NCBI GenBank assembly: GCA_045644545.1
Contig: JAZRHC010000004.1
Location: 27,083 to 91,082, forward strand
Reading direction: 5' to 3'
From: Scatosoma sp045644545
Lineage (GTDB): Bacteria; Bacillota; Clostridia; Christensenellales; Borkfalkiaceae
Length of the DNA stretch: 64,000 nucleotides
Under the pieces are notes generated by a model, which was not told the DNA's origin, searched no databases, and worked only from the letters and a program-made list of their open reading frames with translations. A program made the translations under genes and the position numbers. Below, one piece after another: positions 23,940 through 32,391 of the stretch (position 1 is the first letter of the stretch; every line of letters starts with the position of its first letter).

Positions 23940-23987
23940 GAAAACGGTCTGCTTCAAACGGATTTTTCGCCTGAACAGACCGTTTTC
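23940..23987 (-). terminator. Hairpin between the DUF4190 gene and the Lgt-like gene
   Basis: GAAAACGGTCTG pairs with CAGACCGTTTTC (12/12), extended by TTCA/TGAA within the loop. The minus-strand tail TTTTCTATT is only moderately T-rich, so termination may be partial. Confidence 0.6.
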
Positions 23988-24011
23988 TTGCAAATAAACT
24001 CGGGGCTATTT

Positions 24012-24296
24012 TTAGATAATCTCGTTGACAGCGCCTGCAACACAAAGCGTACAAATACCGCAAGTGAAGAAGAAAATAGCCGAGAGCGCGACGGCGATAA
24101 TGCCGATAACGAGCCCCGCCGTTGCAAGTCCCGACTTTTGATTATCGGCTTTCAGTTTTTTGCCCCCGATAACTGCCAACACTAAGCCGACAATTGACGT
24201 AGGCAACGCAATGATGGAGAACCAAGTGCCAAAAAAACCGAGCACTAAACCTACAATCGAGACTATAAACCCTGCCATAGCTTGTTTTTTTCCCAT
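24012..24296 (-). CDS. DUF4190-type small membrane protein
   Basis: The 94-residue protein has the DUF4190 pattern: a short head (MGKKQAMAGFIVSI), a membrane segment (8-42 region), GGKKLKADN, then GLATAGLVIGIIAVALSAIF, a second segment. Function of the family is unknown. GGAGG lies 9 nt before the ATG. Its promoter (24399-24427) overlaps the operator of the divergent XRE gene, so it is the likely target of that regulator. The Lgt-like gene lies downstream past a hairpin. Confidence 0.85.
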   Translation of the reverse strand: MGKKQAMAGFIVSIVGLVLGFFGTWFSIIALPTSIVGLVLAVIGGKKLKADNQKSGLATAGLVIGIIAVALSAIFFFTCGICTLCVAGAVNEII

Positions 24297-24398
24297 AACA
24301 AAACGACCTCCTTTGTAAAAATTTAATAGCCTTTTAACTTTTTTATTGAATTTTTTAAAGTGCGCACTATATTGAAGATTTAAAAAGCTATTACATAT

Positions 24399-24427
24399 AT
24401 TATATCAGGTCTTTTGACCTATGTCAA
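24399..24427 (-). promoter_or_regulatory. Consensus promoter of the DUF4190 gene
   Basis: Minus strand TTGACA (24422-24427), 17 bp, TATAAT (24399-24404). Its -35 box and spacer fall inside the inverted repeats at 24406-24440, so a bound repressor would block it. Confidence 0.75.
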
Positions 24428-24440
24428 TACTTTTGACCTG
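24406..24440. promoter_or_regulatory. Operator array between divergent XRE and DUF4190 genes
   Basis: CAGGTC (24406-24411) and GACCTG (24435-24440) form an outer inverted repeat. TTTTGACCT occurs directly at 24412-24420 and 24431-24439, 19 bp apart, and TTGAC/GTCAA (24414-24427) forms an inner inverted repeat. This is the expected kind of site for a dimeric Cro/CI-type protein. Confidence 0.65.
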
Positions 24441-24460
24441 ATTTTGCGTATAATTTTTAT

Positions 24461-24658
24461 ATGGTATATATAGAAATTATAAAACAGGTAATGCTTGAAC
24501 ACGATTTAAGCCAACAAAAATTCGCGGATATTCTCGGCGTTAATCAAACGACGGTAAGTCAATGGTTGCTTGGGCGCAAAAAACCGGGGTACGACAGTAT
24601 TATGGCGTTGTATCAGAAATTCGACGTTGAACCGAATTGGTTATTTGGAATCGAGTGA
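24461..24658 (+). CDS. Minimal XRE-family regulator
   Basis: The 65-residue protein is one Cro/CI helix-turn-helix domain (IIKQVMLEHDLSQQKFADIL...NQTTVSQWLLGRKKPGYDSI). Nothing else is attached. TATAAT at 24449-24454 is 6 nt before the ATG and there is no Shine-Dalgarno, so its mRNA should be leaderless. The operator array directly upstream would let it control itself and the divergent DUF4190 gene. Confidence 0.87.
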   Translation: MVYIEIIKQVMLEHDLSQQKFADILGVNQTTVSQWLLGRKKPGYDSIMALYQKFDVEPNWLFGIE

Positions 24659-24751
24659 GAATATACGCTAAAACTGACAAAGGCGAATTGTATTGCAAGA
24701 AACTTTTTTGCCGTCCTCGTTGAAAAATCCCCGAAAAGGGCTTTAAAACGG

Positions 24752-24780
24752 TTGAAAAATAAAGCGTTTTCTTGTATAAT
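24752..24780 (+). promoter_or_regulatory. Promoter of proS
   Basis: TTGAAA (24752-24757), 17 bp, TATAAT (24775-24780), about 50 bp before the proS start. No T-box is present in the leader. Confidence 0.7.
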
Positions 24781-24830
24781 AAGAAAAGAAAAACAGGCGC
24801 GAAAAGGCGTTCAAGCAAAAAGAGGTAATT

Positions 24831-26261
24831 ATGGCGAAAGAAAATCAATTCGTAGAACAGATCGCGGATATCAACGCGGATTTCCCCCAGTGGTATACCG
24901 ACGTGGTGTTAAAGACAAAGCTCGTAGACTACGGTCCCGTCAAGGGCACGATGGTCATTCGTCCTTACGGCTACGCGATTTGGGAAAATATTCAAAAGGA
25001 ACTCGATTCCCGTTTTAAAAAGCGCGGCGTGCAAAACTCCTATTTCCCTTTGCTCATTCCTATGAGCTATTTCACGAAGGAAGCCGAGCACGTAGAAGGC
25101 TTTGCGCCCGAAGTTGCGATCGTCACGATCGCGGGCGGGGAGGAGCTTGCAGAGCCGCTTGCCATTCGTCCCACCTCCGAAACGGTGATCGGCACGATGA
25201 TGGGAAAGTGGACGCAGTCCTATCGCGATCTTCCTATGAAGGTCAATCAATGGTGCAACGTTATGCGTTGGGAAAAAACCACCCGTCCTTTCCTTCGTAC
25301 GAGCGAATTTTTATGGCAGGAAGGGCACACCGCGTTTGCGAGCGCGGAAGAGGCGGAAGCTGACGTGCTGGAAATGCTCGGCGTGTATAAGGAATTCGCC
25401 GAAAATTGCCTCGCGATCCCCGTTTTAACGGGCAGAAAGACGGACAAGGAAAAGTTCGCGGGCGCGAAAGCGACCTACACGATGGAAGCGATGATGAAGG
25501 ACGGCAAGAGCTTGCAGGCGGGTACTTCGCATTATATGGGTCAGAACTTTGCGAACGCGTTCGATATTCAATATTTAAGTAAAGACGGCGTTTTGGAAAA
25601 AGCGTACACTACGTCGTGGGGGGTATCCACTCGCTTGATCGGCGCGTTGATTATGACGCACGGCGACGAGCGCGGGCTCGTTTTGCCTCCCGTGGTCGCG
25701 CCCGTACAATGCGTGATCGTGCCGATCGCCGCGAGAAAAGGAGGTGTCGTAGAGGCTTGCGAGGCGTTGAAGGCTGAGCTTGAAAACGCGGGGCTTCGCG
25801 TGGCGTTCGACAATAGCGACAATTCGCCCGGCTGGAAGTTCAACGAATGGGAAATGAAGGGCGTGCCCGTGCGCATTGAGCTCGGACCTCGCGATATCGA
25901 AGCGGGCAAAATGCTTTTGGCGCGGCGCGATACTCTCGAAAAGCTCGAAAAACCGCTCGAAAACGCGGCGGAAACGGTGAAAGAATTGCTTGCTACGGTG
26001 CAAAAGGATATGCTCGAAGCGGCGCGCGCTCGGCGAGAAAGCCGCATCGTGTACGCGGACGATATGGCGGGCATTTTAAAGGGCGTAGACGGCGGCAATT
26101 TCGTGAAAGCGGGTTGGTGCGGTTGCCGAGAATGTGAAGACAAGATCAAAGAAGAAACGGGCGCGACGGCGCGCGTGTTTGCAGAGGGCGAAAGCAGGGA
26201 AAGCTGCGCCGTCTGCGGTAAAAAATCCGAGCACGTGATCGTGTTCGCAAGAGCGTATTAA
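24831..26261 (+). CDS. proS: Prolyl-tRNA synthetase, short form lacking the insertion (editing) domain
   Basis: Class II synthetase for proline. At 476 residues it is the archaeal/eukaryote-like form found in many Clostridia. Class II motif 2 (TTRPFLRTSEFLWQEGHTAFAS, quoted here as TTRPFLRTSEF then LWQEGHT), the anticodon domain (VVAPVQCVIVPIAARKG) and a C-terminal zinc-binding part with CGCRECEDK and CAVCGKK are visible. The large INS editing domain of the bacterial form is absent. AGAGGT precedes the ATG. Confidence 0.96.
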   Translation: MAKENQFVEQIADINADFPQWYTDVVLKTKLVDYGPVKGTMVIRPYGYAIWENIQKELDSRFKKRGVQNSYFPLLIPMSYFTKEAEHVEGFAPEVAIVTIAGGEELAEPLAIRPTSETVIGTMMGKWTQSYRDLPMKVNQWCNVMRWEKTTRPFLRTSEFLWQEGHTAFASAEEAEADVLEMLGVYKEFAENCLAIPVLTGRKTDKEKFAGAKATYTMEAMMKDGKSLQAGTSHYMGQNFANAFDIQYLSKDGVLEKAYTTSWGVSTRLIGALIMTHGDERGLVLPPVVAPVQCVIVPIAARKGGVVEACEALKAELENAGLRVAFDNSDNSPGWKFNEWEMKGVPVRIELGPRDIEAGKMLLARRDTLEKLEKPLENAAETVKELLATVQKDMLEAARARRESRIVYADDMAGILKGVDGGNFVKAGWCGCRECEDKIKEETGATARVFAEGESRESCAVCGKKSEHVIVFARAY

Positions 26262-26269
26262 CGCAAACA

Positions 26270-26301
26270 AAAGCCCTCGACGGACGATCGGGGGCTTTTT
26301 C
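26270..26301 (+). terminator. Terminator of proS
   Basis: AAAGCCCTCGA pairs with TCGGGGGCTTT (one wobble), continuing into a T5 run. Confidence 0.82.
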
Positions 26302-26367
26302 GTACCGCCAAAAGCCGAAAAAACCTTTCACCTACGGTGAAAACTCTTTAAAAACGCGGTCAGCCAC

Positions 26368-26396
26368 TTGACGGGAATCAAAAAAAATGGTATGAT
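26368..26396 (+). promoter_or_regulatory. Promoter of the XRE-mcsA-mcsB cluster, leaderless arrangement
   Basis: TTGACG (26368-26373), 17 bp, TATGAT (26391-26396); the ATG follows after 6 nt. No CtsR-type heptad repeat (GGTCAAA) is seen here. Confidence 0.65.
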
Positions 26397-26402
26397 AATA
26401 GT

Positions 26403-27068
26403 ATGGAAGATACTACTTTACTCAACGCGCGGCTTGCGCAGAATCTGACCTTATACCGTAAGGCGGCGAACCTTACGCAGGCGGAGCTTGCGGAAAAGAT
26501 CAATTATTCGGATAAATCGGTGTCTAAATGGGAATCGGGGAACGGCGTGCCCGATATTTACATTTTAGTTAGGCTCGCTGAAATTTTCGGCGTCACGCTC
26601 GACGAGCTGGTGGGGGAAAAAGCCGAACGGATCGTAGCCGAGCGCGAAAAGGAAAAGAAAAAATCGACGGGGCTTCGCATCTTGCTCATTCTCCTGTCAA
26701 GCGGGATCGTTTGGCTGGTGGCAACCGCTTTATTTGCCGCAACCACCCTTTGGTTCGACGATTCTTTGGAAGAATGGATGGCGTTTATTTACGCGATTCC
26801 CGTCAACGCGGTGCTGCTGATCGTATTCGCTTCCATTTGGAAATATAAAATGATGAATTTCCTTTCCGTTACCGCGCTTATCTGGTCGGCGCTTCTTTCC
26901 GCGTTTTTAACGACGACCTTCGTTGGGCAACGGTTGGGCGCAGACGTCGGCGGGGCGTGGGTGTTCTTTATCCTCGGCGTACCCTTGCAGGTTTTGGAAG
27001 TGCTTTGGACGTTCTTCCGCTATACGCTCGTGAAGAACCGTAAAAAACAGGGCGAGGTGGAGAACTAA
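26403..27068 (+). CDS. XRE-type regulator fused to a four-segment membrane domain
   Basis: The 221-residue protein begins with a Cro/CI HTH domain (10-66: NLTLYRKAANLTQAELAEKI...SVSKWESGNGVPDIYILVRL), followed by a charged linker (70-90) and about four membrane segments (93-118, 126-145, 150-172, 178-203). Such membrane-tethered regulators sense envelope or small-molecule cues in other Bacillota; the signal here is unknown. It lies where ctsR usually stands, 4 nt upstream of mcsA, and is probably co-transcribed with it. No Shine-Dalgarno precedes its start. Confidence 0.88.
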   Translation: MEDTTLLNARLAQNLTLYRKAANLTQAELAEKINYSDKSVSKWESGNGVPDIYILVRLAEIFGVTLDELVGEKAERIVAEREKEKKKSTGLRILLILLSSGIVWLVATALFAATTLWFDDSLEEWMAFIYAIPVNAVLLIVFASIWKYKMMNFLSVTALIWSALLSAFLTTTFVGQRLGADVGGAWVFFILGVPLQVLEVLWTFFRYTLVKNRKKQGEVEN

Positions 27069-27072
27069 GGCT

Positions 27073-27540
27073 ATGCTGTGCTGTGAGTGCAAAAAAAATC
27101 AAGCATCCAAAACCTACGAGCGAATGAAAAGCGTCGATAAGAAGACGGTGAAAACGACGGAGTATTATTGCCTCGACTGTTATCACCGTTTGTTTATTAC
27201 CGTGGATGTAAGCGGCGCGGGGAGAACGGTATGCCCGTCCTGCGGTATGACGGTGGCGGCGTTCAAGCAAAAAAAGCTCGTGGGCTGCGCGAAGTGTTAT
27301 TTTTATCTTTCCGAGGCGGTGTTGCCCGTCGTTTTGAAAATGCAAGGCGCGGCGGAAGCGCATCGTGGAAAAGAGGAGATCGGCGACGAGAGGGAAAAGC
27401 TCGTCAAGCGCGCGCACGAAGTACAGATTCTCTACGATAAAAAGAAAGGCAAGGAGGACGCGGCGGCAAAGCTCTATCAAAAGGAAATCGCCGCGCTTCG
27501 GGCGGAGATCGCCGCTATGAAGAAGGGGGAACTGTCGTGA
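27073..27540 (+). CDS. mcsA: McsA, activator of the protein-arginine kinase McsB
   Basis: The 155-residue protein has the McsA plan: four CXXC pairs (CCEC at 3-6, CLDC near 35, CPSC near 56, CAKC near 74) that bind zinc, and a C-terminal UVR-like helical motif (KLYQKEIAALRAEIAAMKK). McsA stimulates McsB and is a redox/heavy-metal sensor in Bacillus. It overlaps mcsB by 4 nt (GTGA), so the two are coupled. Confidence 0.9.
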   Translation: MLCCECKKNQASKTYERMKSVDKKTVKTTEYYCLDCYHRLFITVDVSGAGRTVCPSCGMTVAAFKQKKLVGCAKCYFYLSEAVLPVVLKMQGAAEAHRGKEEIGDEREKLVKRAHEVQILYDKKKGKEDAAAKLYQKEIAALRAEIAAMKKGELS

Positions 27541-28559
27541 GAACTCCCGAATTTATTCAAACGATCGTAACCTCCACCCGCGTGCGCCTCGCGCGCAACC
27601 TCGAATCCTACGAATTCCCCGAACGCTTGAAGAAAAAGGAAGCCAAGGAAATCGTGGAGATCGTCGGGCACGAGATTAACCGAGCGGGAAATTTCACTCG
27701 CTACGATATGGACGGCGTGAGCGCGGAAGAGGGCACGCTTTTGCAAGAACAGCACCTGATCAGCCCCGCGCTTTTGAAAAAGAAGGAATTCGGCGCGGCG
27801 TTCATTTCCAAGGATAAAGACGTTTCGATAATGGTCAACGAGGAAGACCATTTGCGGGAACAGTATATTTTCCAAGGCTTCGACCTCGTGAGAACCTACG
27901 AAAGGCTCAGCGGGATCGACGAGAATATTTCCTCGAATATCAATTTTGCTTACGATAAAAAGCTGGGATATTTAACGGCTTGTCCGAGCAACCTCGGAAC
28001 GGGAATGCGGGCTTCGGTGATGATGTTCTTGCCGGGGCTTGCGTGGAGCAAGAGCTTTGAGGATTTGCTTCCCGAGCTGAAAGCGGGCGGAATGACCGTG
28101 CGCGGCGTGTTCGGGGAAGGCTCTCTTGCCGAAGGGTATAGCTATCAAATCAGCAACGAGCGCACGCTCGGCGTTTCCGAAGGGGAGATTTTGCAAATGG
28201 TCAGCAAAGTGACGATGAGCCTTTGCGATTTGGAGCTTCGCGAGCGGGAGAGAATGCTCCGAAAGGAAAAAATCAAGCTCAAAGATTCTTGCCTTCGCGC
28301 GTACGGCACGTTGACCAACTGCGCGGTGTTGCCTTTGAAAGAGCTTACGGAAGGAATGGTGAAGGTCAAGCTCGGTATGGCGCTTGGATTTTTGGCGGCG
28401 CGGGATATCAAGGATTTTAATAATTTCCTTGCGGATATGCGCCCCGCTTCCTTTCGGATCGGAAACGAGCTGCAAACGGCGAGCGAATACGAATGCGATC
28501 TGATGCGGGCGGAGATCGTGAGAAAGGTGTTTCCCGAGCTCGTGCAACGGACGGATTGA
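27537..28559 (+). CDS. mcsB: Protein-arginine kinase McsB
   Basis: McsB phosphorylates arginines and marks proteins for ClpCP. The 340-residue length is standard. It shows the phosphagen-kinase catalytic parts: STRVRLARNL (13-22) binding nucleotide phosphates, the CPSNLGTGMRASV block (about 148-160) with the active-site cysteine region, and SNERTLGVSE. The start is GTG, overlapping the mcsA stop. Followed at 64 nt by clpC. Confidence 0.96.
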   Translation: MRTPEFIQTIVTSTRVRLARNLESYEFPERLKKKEAKEIVEIVGHEINRAGNFTRYDMDGVSAEEGTLLQEQHLISPALLKKKEFGAAFISKDKDVSIMVNEEDHLREQYIFQGFDLVRTYERLSGIDENISSNINFAYDKKLGYLTACPSNLGTGMRASVMMFLPGLAWSKSFEDLLPELKAGGMTVRGVFGEGSLAEGYSYQISNERTLGVSEGEILQMVSKVTMSLCDLELRERERMLRKEKIKLKDSCLRAYGTLTNCAVLPLKELTEGMVKVKLGMALGFLAARDIKDFNNFLADMRPASFRIGNELQTASEYECDLMRAEIVRKVFPELVQRTD

Positions 28560-28623
28560 GAAACCTACGCATATAATAAAAAGAAAAGCTACGGTCGCCG
28601 CGTAAAGCGGCGCGGAGGGCGTT

Positions 28624-31206
28624 ATGGAGCCTATGTCCAAATTATCGGAAAACTTAAAAGAAGCGCTCGAAATCGCGAATAAAACGACGCTTGCAAGGGG
28701 CGCGACCTACGTGGGGAGCGAGCATATCCTCTACGGCTTTTTATGCTTGCCCGAATGTTCGGCGTATCGAAGCCTAACGGCGGCGGGGGTAAAAAAAGAG
28801 CAATACGAAACGCCTTTTTTCCGCACGATCAACGTGAAATCCTCGATCGAGGGAATGACCGACCGCACGAAGGATATGTTTAAAAGGGCAATTCGCTTTG
28901 CGGGCGAAACGAACGGCGCGGCGGGTACGTTGCATATGCTCTACGCGATTTTGGAAAGCGAGGTGTGCTACGCGGTCAAGATTTTAAAACAGCTCGGCGT
29001 GGATATTTCCGCTTTGAAAGAAAGCGTGCTGTTTACCCTTCGGGAGATGAAAATAAAACGCGACGCGGAAAAATTCGAGCAGCCGTCTTTCCCTTCGGAA
29101 GCTTTCAATAAAACGGAAGAAAGCGCGGAAGCAGAGAAAAGAGCAAGAGCGGCGCAGGCGATGAAGGAGGGCTTGTTCGAGAAGAAAAACCCTTCGAAAA
29201 AGCCTTCCGAAAAGCTGTTGCAATACGGCGTGGATATGACCGAGCGAGCGAAAAAAGGCAAGCTCGACCCCGTAATCGGGCGCAAAAAAGAGATCGAAAA
29301 GGTCGTGCAGGTATTGTCGCGGCGCTCAAAAAACAACCCCGTTTTGATCGGCGAGCCGGGGGTCGGCAAAAGCGCGATCGCGGAAGGGCTCGCACAGCTT
29401 ATCGTGCAAGGCGAAGTGCCCGAACAGCTGTATAATAAAACGGTGTTTTCGGTGGATATTCCCGGTATGCTCGCGGGCGCGAGGTATCGCGGGGATTTCG
29501 AAGAACGCTTAAAAGACCTCGTGGAAACGGTGATGGAGGACGGGGATATCGTTTTGTTTATCGACGAGATTCACACCATCGTCGGCGCGGGCGCTTCGGC
29601 GGATTCGAGTATGGACGCGGCGAATATTTTAAAGCCTATGCTCTCGCGCGGGGAGTTGCAGGTGATCGGCGCGACGACGATCGAGGAATACCGCAAATAT
29701 ATCGAAAAGGACAGCGCGCTCGAACGGCGGTTTACCCCCGTTTCCGTGGAAGAGCCGTCCGTGCCCGACGCGATCTCGATTTTAAAGGGCTTGCGGACGA
29801 AGTACGAACAGCATCACGGCGTGCTCATTTCCGACGAGGCGATCGAAGCGGCGGTCGCGCTTTCGTCGAGATATATCACCGACAGATTTTTGCCCGATAA
29901 GGCGATAGACCTTATAGACGAGGCGGCGGCGCGGGCGAGAATCGTAACGAGCGGCGGCAACGAGCTTGCAAGCGCGGGCGAAGCCTCTGAGCTCGAATAC
30001 GAAATCAGGCGTAAGCGTTCGGAAAGCGCGCGATTCGAAGCGGCGGGCGATTACGTAAACGCCAAGCGTGCGTTGGACGAAATGAAAGCCGCGGAGGAGC
30101 GTTTGGAAACTCTCACGCGGGCGCAGTCGCTCAAACGGCTTCCCGACGGAAGATACGAGCTTGGAAAAGAGCAGGTCGCGGCGATCGTCAGCGCGAGAAT
30201 GAAAATACCCCTTTTGAAAATCACGCAGGAAGAGGGCGAAAAGCTGATGCGCCTCGAAGCCGATCTGCATAAGCGGATCGTGGGGCAGAACGAAGCGGTG
30301 AACGCGGTGTCGAAAGCGATCAGGCGCGCGCGCGCGGGCTTGAAAGACCCGTCAAGACCTATCGGCTCGTTTATTTTCGTAGGTCCAACGGGGGTCGGAA
30401 AAACCGATCTTTGCAAAGCGCTTGCCGAGGCAATGTTCGGTTCGGAAGAACAGATGATCCGCCTCGATATGAGCGAATATATGGAAAAACAGTCGGTGTC
30501 GAAGCTGATCGGCGCGCCCCCGGGGTACGCGGGCTACGACGACGCGCAAACGGGTCAGCTTACCGACAAGGTGCGCACGAAGCCCTATTGCGTGGTGTTA
30601 TTCGACGAGATTGAAAAGGCGCATCCCGACGTGTTTAATTTACTGTTGCAGATCTTGGACGACGGTAGATTGACGGATAGCAAGGGCAGAACGGTAAGCT
30701 TCAAAAACGCCGTGATCATTTTAACCTCGAATATCGGCGCGGCGGAAGCGGCGAGCGAAAAGACGGGAATCTACGGCTTCGGCGGCAACGTTGGCAGCGA
30801 TAACGACGGCGCGACGGAGAAAGAATACGAGTCTATGAAAGAGCGGATCACGAAAGCCTTGAAAGAGCGTTTCCGTCCCGAATTTTTAAACCGTATGGAC
30901 GATATTATCGTGTTCCACAGCCTTTCGGAAGAGGATTGCGCGAGGATAGGCGGCAAGATCGTCGAAGGGCTCGCCAAGCGCTTGCAAGAACAGCGCGGAA
31001 TCTATCTTTGCGTCACTTCGTCCGCTTTGAACGCGCTCGTGAAAGAGGGATACGACAGCCAGTACGGCGCAAGACCCTTAAAGCGCGTGATTCAGCGCAG
31101 GATCGAGGACAGATTATCCGAGGAAATTTTGCTCGGCAGGATTCAAAGCGGCAAAAAGGTAACCGTGGATTTTATCGCGGGGCAGTTCGCTTTTACGACC
31201 GATTAA
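28624..31206 (+). CDS. clpC: ClpC AAA+ unfoldase
   Basis: The 860-residue hexameric ATPase unfolds substrates for ClpP and reads phospho-arginine marks through its N-domain. Order: Clp N-domain (1-145), AAA-1 with Walker A GEPGVGKS (243-250) and Walker B VLFIDEIHT, a middle domain (about 455-500; LEYEIRRKRSESARFEAAGD), AAA-2 with Walker A GPTGVGKT (587-594) and VVLFDEIEKAH. GGAGGG lies 4 nt before the chosen ATG; a second ATG three codons on is possible. The mcsA-mcsB-clpC order is conserved in Bacillota, here without radA. Confidence 0.96.
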   Translation: MEPMSKLSENLKEALEIANKTTLARGATYVGSEHILYGFLCLPECSAYRSLTAAGVKKEQYETPFFRTINVKSSIEGMTDRTKDMFKRAIRFAGETNGAAGTLHMLYAILESEVCYAVKILKQLGVDISALKESVLFTLREMKIKRDAEKFEQPSFPSEAFNKTEESAEAEKRARAAQAMKEGLFEKKNPSKKPSEKLLQYGVDMTERAKKGKLDPVIGRKKEIEKVVQVLSRRSKNNPVLIGEPGVGKSAIAEGLAQLIVQGEVPEQLYNKTVFSVDIPGMLAGARYRGDFEERLKDLVETVMEDGDIVLFIDEIHTIVGAGASADSSMDAANILKPMLSRGELQVIGATTIEEYRKYIEKDSALERRFTPVSVEEPSVPDAISILKGLRTKYEQHHGVLISDEAIEAAVALSSRYITDRFLPDKAIDLIDEAAARARIVTSGGNELASAGEASELEYEIRRKRSESARFEAAGDYVNAKRALDEMKAAEERLETLTRAQSLKRLPDGRYELGKEQVAAIVSARMKIPLLKITQEEGEKLMRLEADLHKRIVGQNEAVNAVSKAIRRARAGLKDPSRPIGSFIFVGPTGVGKTDLCKALAEAMFGSEEQMIRLDMSEYMEKQSVSKLIGAPPGYAGYDDAQTGQLTDKVRTKPYCVVLFDEIEKAHPDVFNLLLQILDDGRLTDSKGRTVSFKNAVIILTSNIGAAEAASEKTGIYGFGGNVGSDNDGATEKEYESMKERITKALKERFRPEFLNRMDDIIVFHSLSEEDCARIGGKIVEGLAKRLQEQRGIYLCVTSSALNALVKEGYDSQYGARPLKRVIQRRIEDRLSEEILLGRIQSGKKVTVDFIAGQFAFTTD

Positions 31207-31236
31207 CGGTAATTTACGAAAAAGAGAGGAAAACTT

Positions 31237-32373
31237 ATGAAACTTACGACGGCGGGAGAATCGCACGGCAAAGCGCTCGTGGCGATCGTTGAGGGCTTGC
31301 CCGCACACCTTACGATTGATATAGAAAAAATCAACGCGGAGCTCGCGCTTCGCCAAAGCGGCTACGGCAGAGGCGGACGGCAAAAGATCGAACGCGACCG
31401 CGCGGAGATTTTAACGGGCGTAAGAAATCAAGAAACGCTCGGAAGCCCCGTGACCCTTTGTATCTTCAATAAAGATTTCGAGAACTGGTCGAAGGCTATG
31501 TCGGCAGGCGAATGCGACGAAAGCGCGATGGCTAAAAAAGCGCTCACCAAGGTTCGCCCCGGTCACGCGGATTTGTCGGGTATGCTCAAATTCGACCAAA
31601 CGGACGCACGGAATATTTTAGAGCGCGCCTCTGCCCGTGAAACGGCGATCCGCGTTGCGGCAGGTAGCGTGTTTAAACAGTATCTGTCCGCGCTCGGCGT
31701 GGAAATCGGCGGCTACGTGAAAGAGGTCTGCGGCGTAAAAGACGGGGACAGGTACGCGTTTGAGGAGTTGAAAAGAGCCAAAACCACCGAGCTTGGAATG
31801 CTTGATCAACGAGCGGAAGATCTCGCCAAGGAAAAGATCGACGAGCTTAAAAAAGCGGGCGATACGGCGGGCGGCGTTGCGGAGATCCGCGTGAAAGGGC
31901 TCAAAAGCGGGTTTGGCAGTATGATGACGTACGCTGAAAAGCTCGACGCACGGCTCGCGCGGGCGTTGATGAGTATTCAGGCGGTCAAGGGCGTGGAAAT
32001 CGGTATGGGCTTTGAGGTCGGAAGCGTGAGCGGCAAAGCGGTGCACGACGAAATTTACTATGCGGACGGGAAATATTATCGCGAAACCAACCGCGCGGGC
32101 GGTTTGGAAGGCGGTATGACGAACGGCGAGGAGCTTATCCTCCGCGTGGCGATGAAGCCGATCCCCACGCTTATGAAGGGACTTTCCACGGTGGATTATC
32201 TCACCAAAGAAAAGGCGGTCGCGGCTTCTGAGCGGAGCGACGTTTGCGCGATTTTTGCGCTCGAAGTGATCGCAGAGGCGGTCGTGGCGGAAGCCCTTGC
32301 CGTTGCCGTTTCCGAGCGGCTCGGCGGGGATACGATGGCGCAGGTGAAAGCGCGCTACGACGCGCTTAATTAA
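31237..32373 (+). CDS. aroC: Chorismate synthase
   Basis: FMN-dependent last step of the shikimate pathway. The 378-residue protein starts with TTAGESHGKAL (4-14), has RPGHADLSGMLKF (about 108-120) and RASARETAIRVAAG (about 129-142), and a C-terminal RSDVCAIFA. It leads a seven-gene run of aromatic genes. AGAGGAAAA precedes the ATG. Confidence 0.97.
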   Translation: MKLTTAGESHGKALVAIVEGLPAHLTIDIEKINAELALRQSGYGRGGRQKIERDRAEILTGVRNQETLGSPVTLCIFNKDFENWSKAMSAGECDESAMAKKALTKVRPGHADLSGMLKFDQTDARNILERASARETAIRVAAGSVFKQYLSALGVEIGGYVKEVCGVKDGDRYAFEELKRAKTTELGMLDQRAEDLAKEKIDELKKAGDTAGGVAEIRVKGLKSGFGSMMTYAEKLDARLARALMSIQAVKGVEIGMGFEVGSVSGKAVHDEIYYADGKYYRETNRAGGLEGGMTNGEELILRVAMKPIPTLMKGLSTVDYLTKEKAVAASERSDVCAIFALEVIAEAVVAEALAVAVSERLGGDTMAQVKARYDALN

Positions 32374-32391
32374 CGGTCGGGAGAACGGGCT

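Noticed and set aside
24461..27068. Prophage or integrative element suggested by the XRE genes
   Set aside because: No integrase, recombinase, structural or replication genes, and no flanking attachment repeats are seen.
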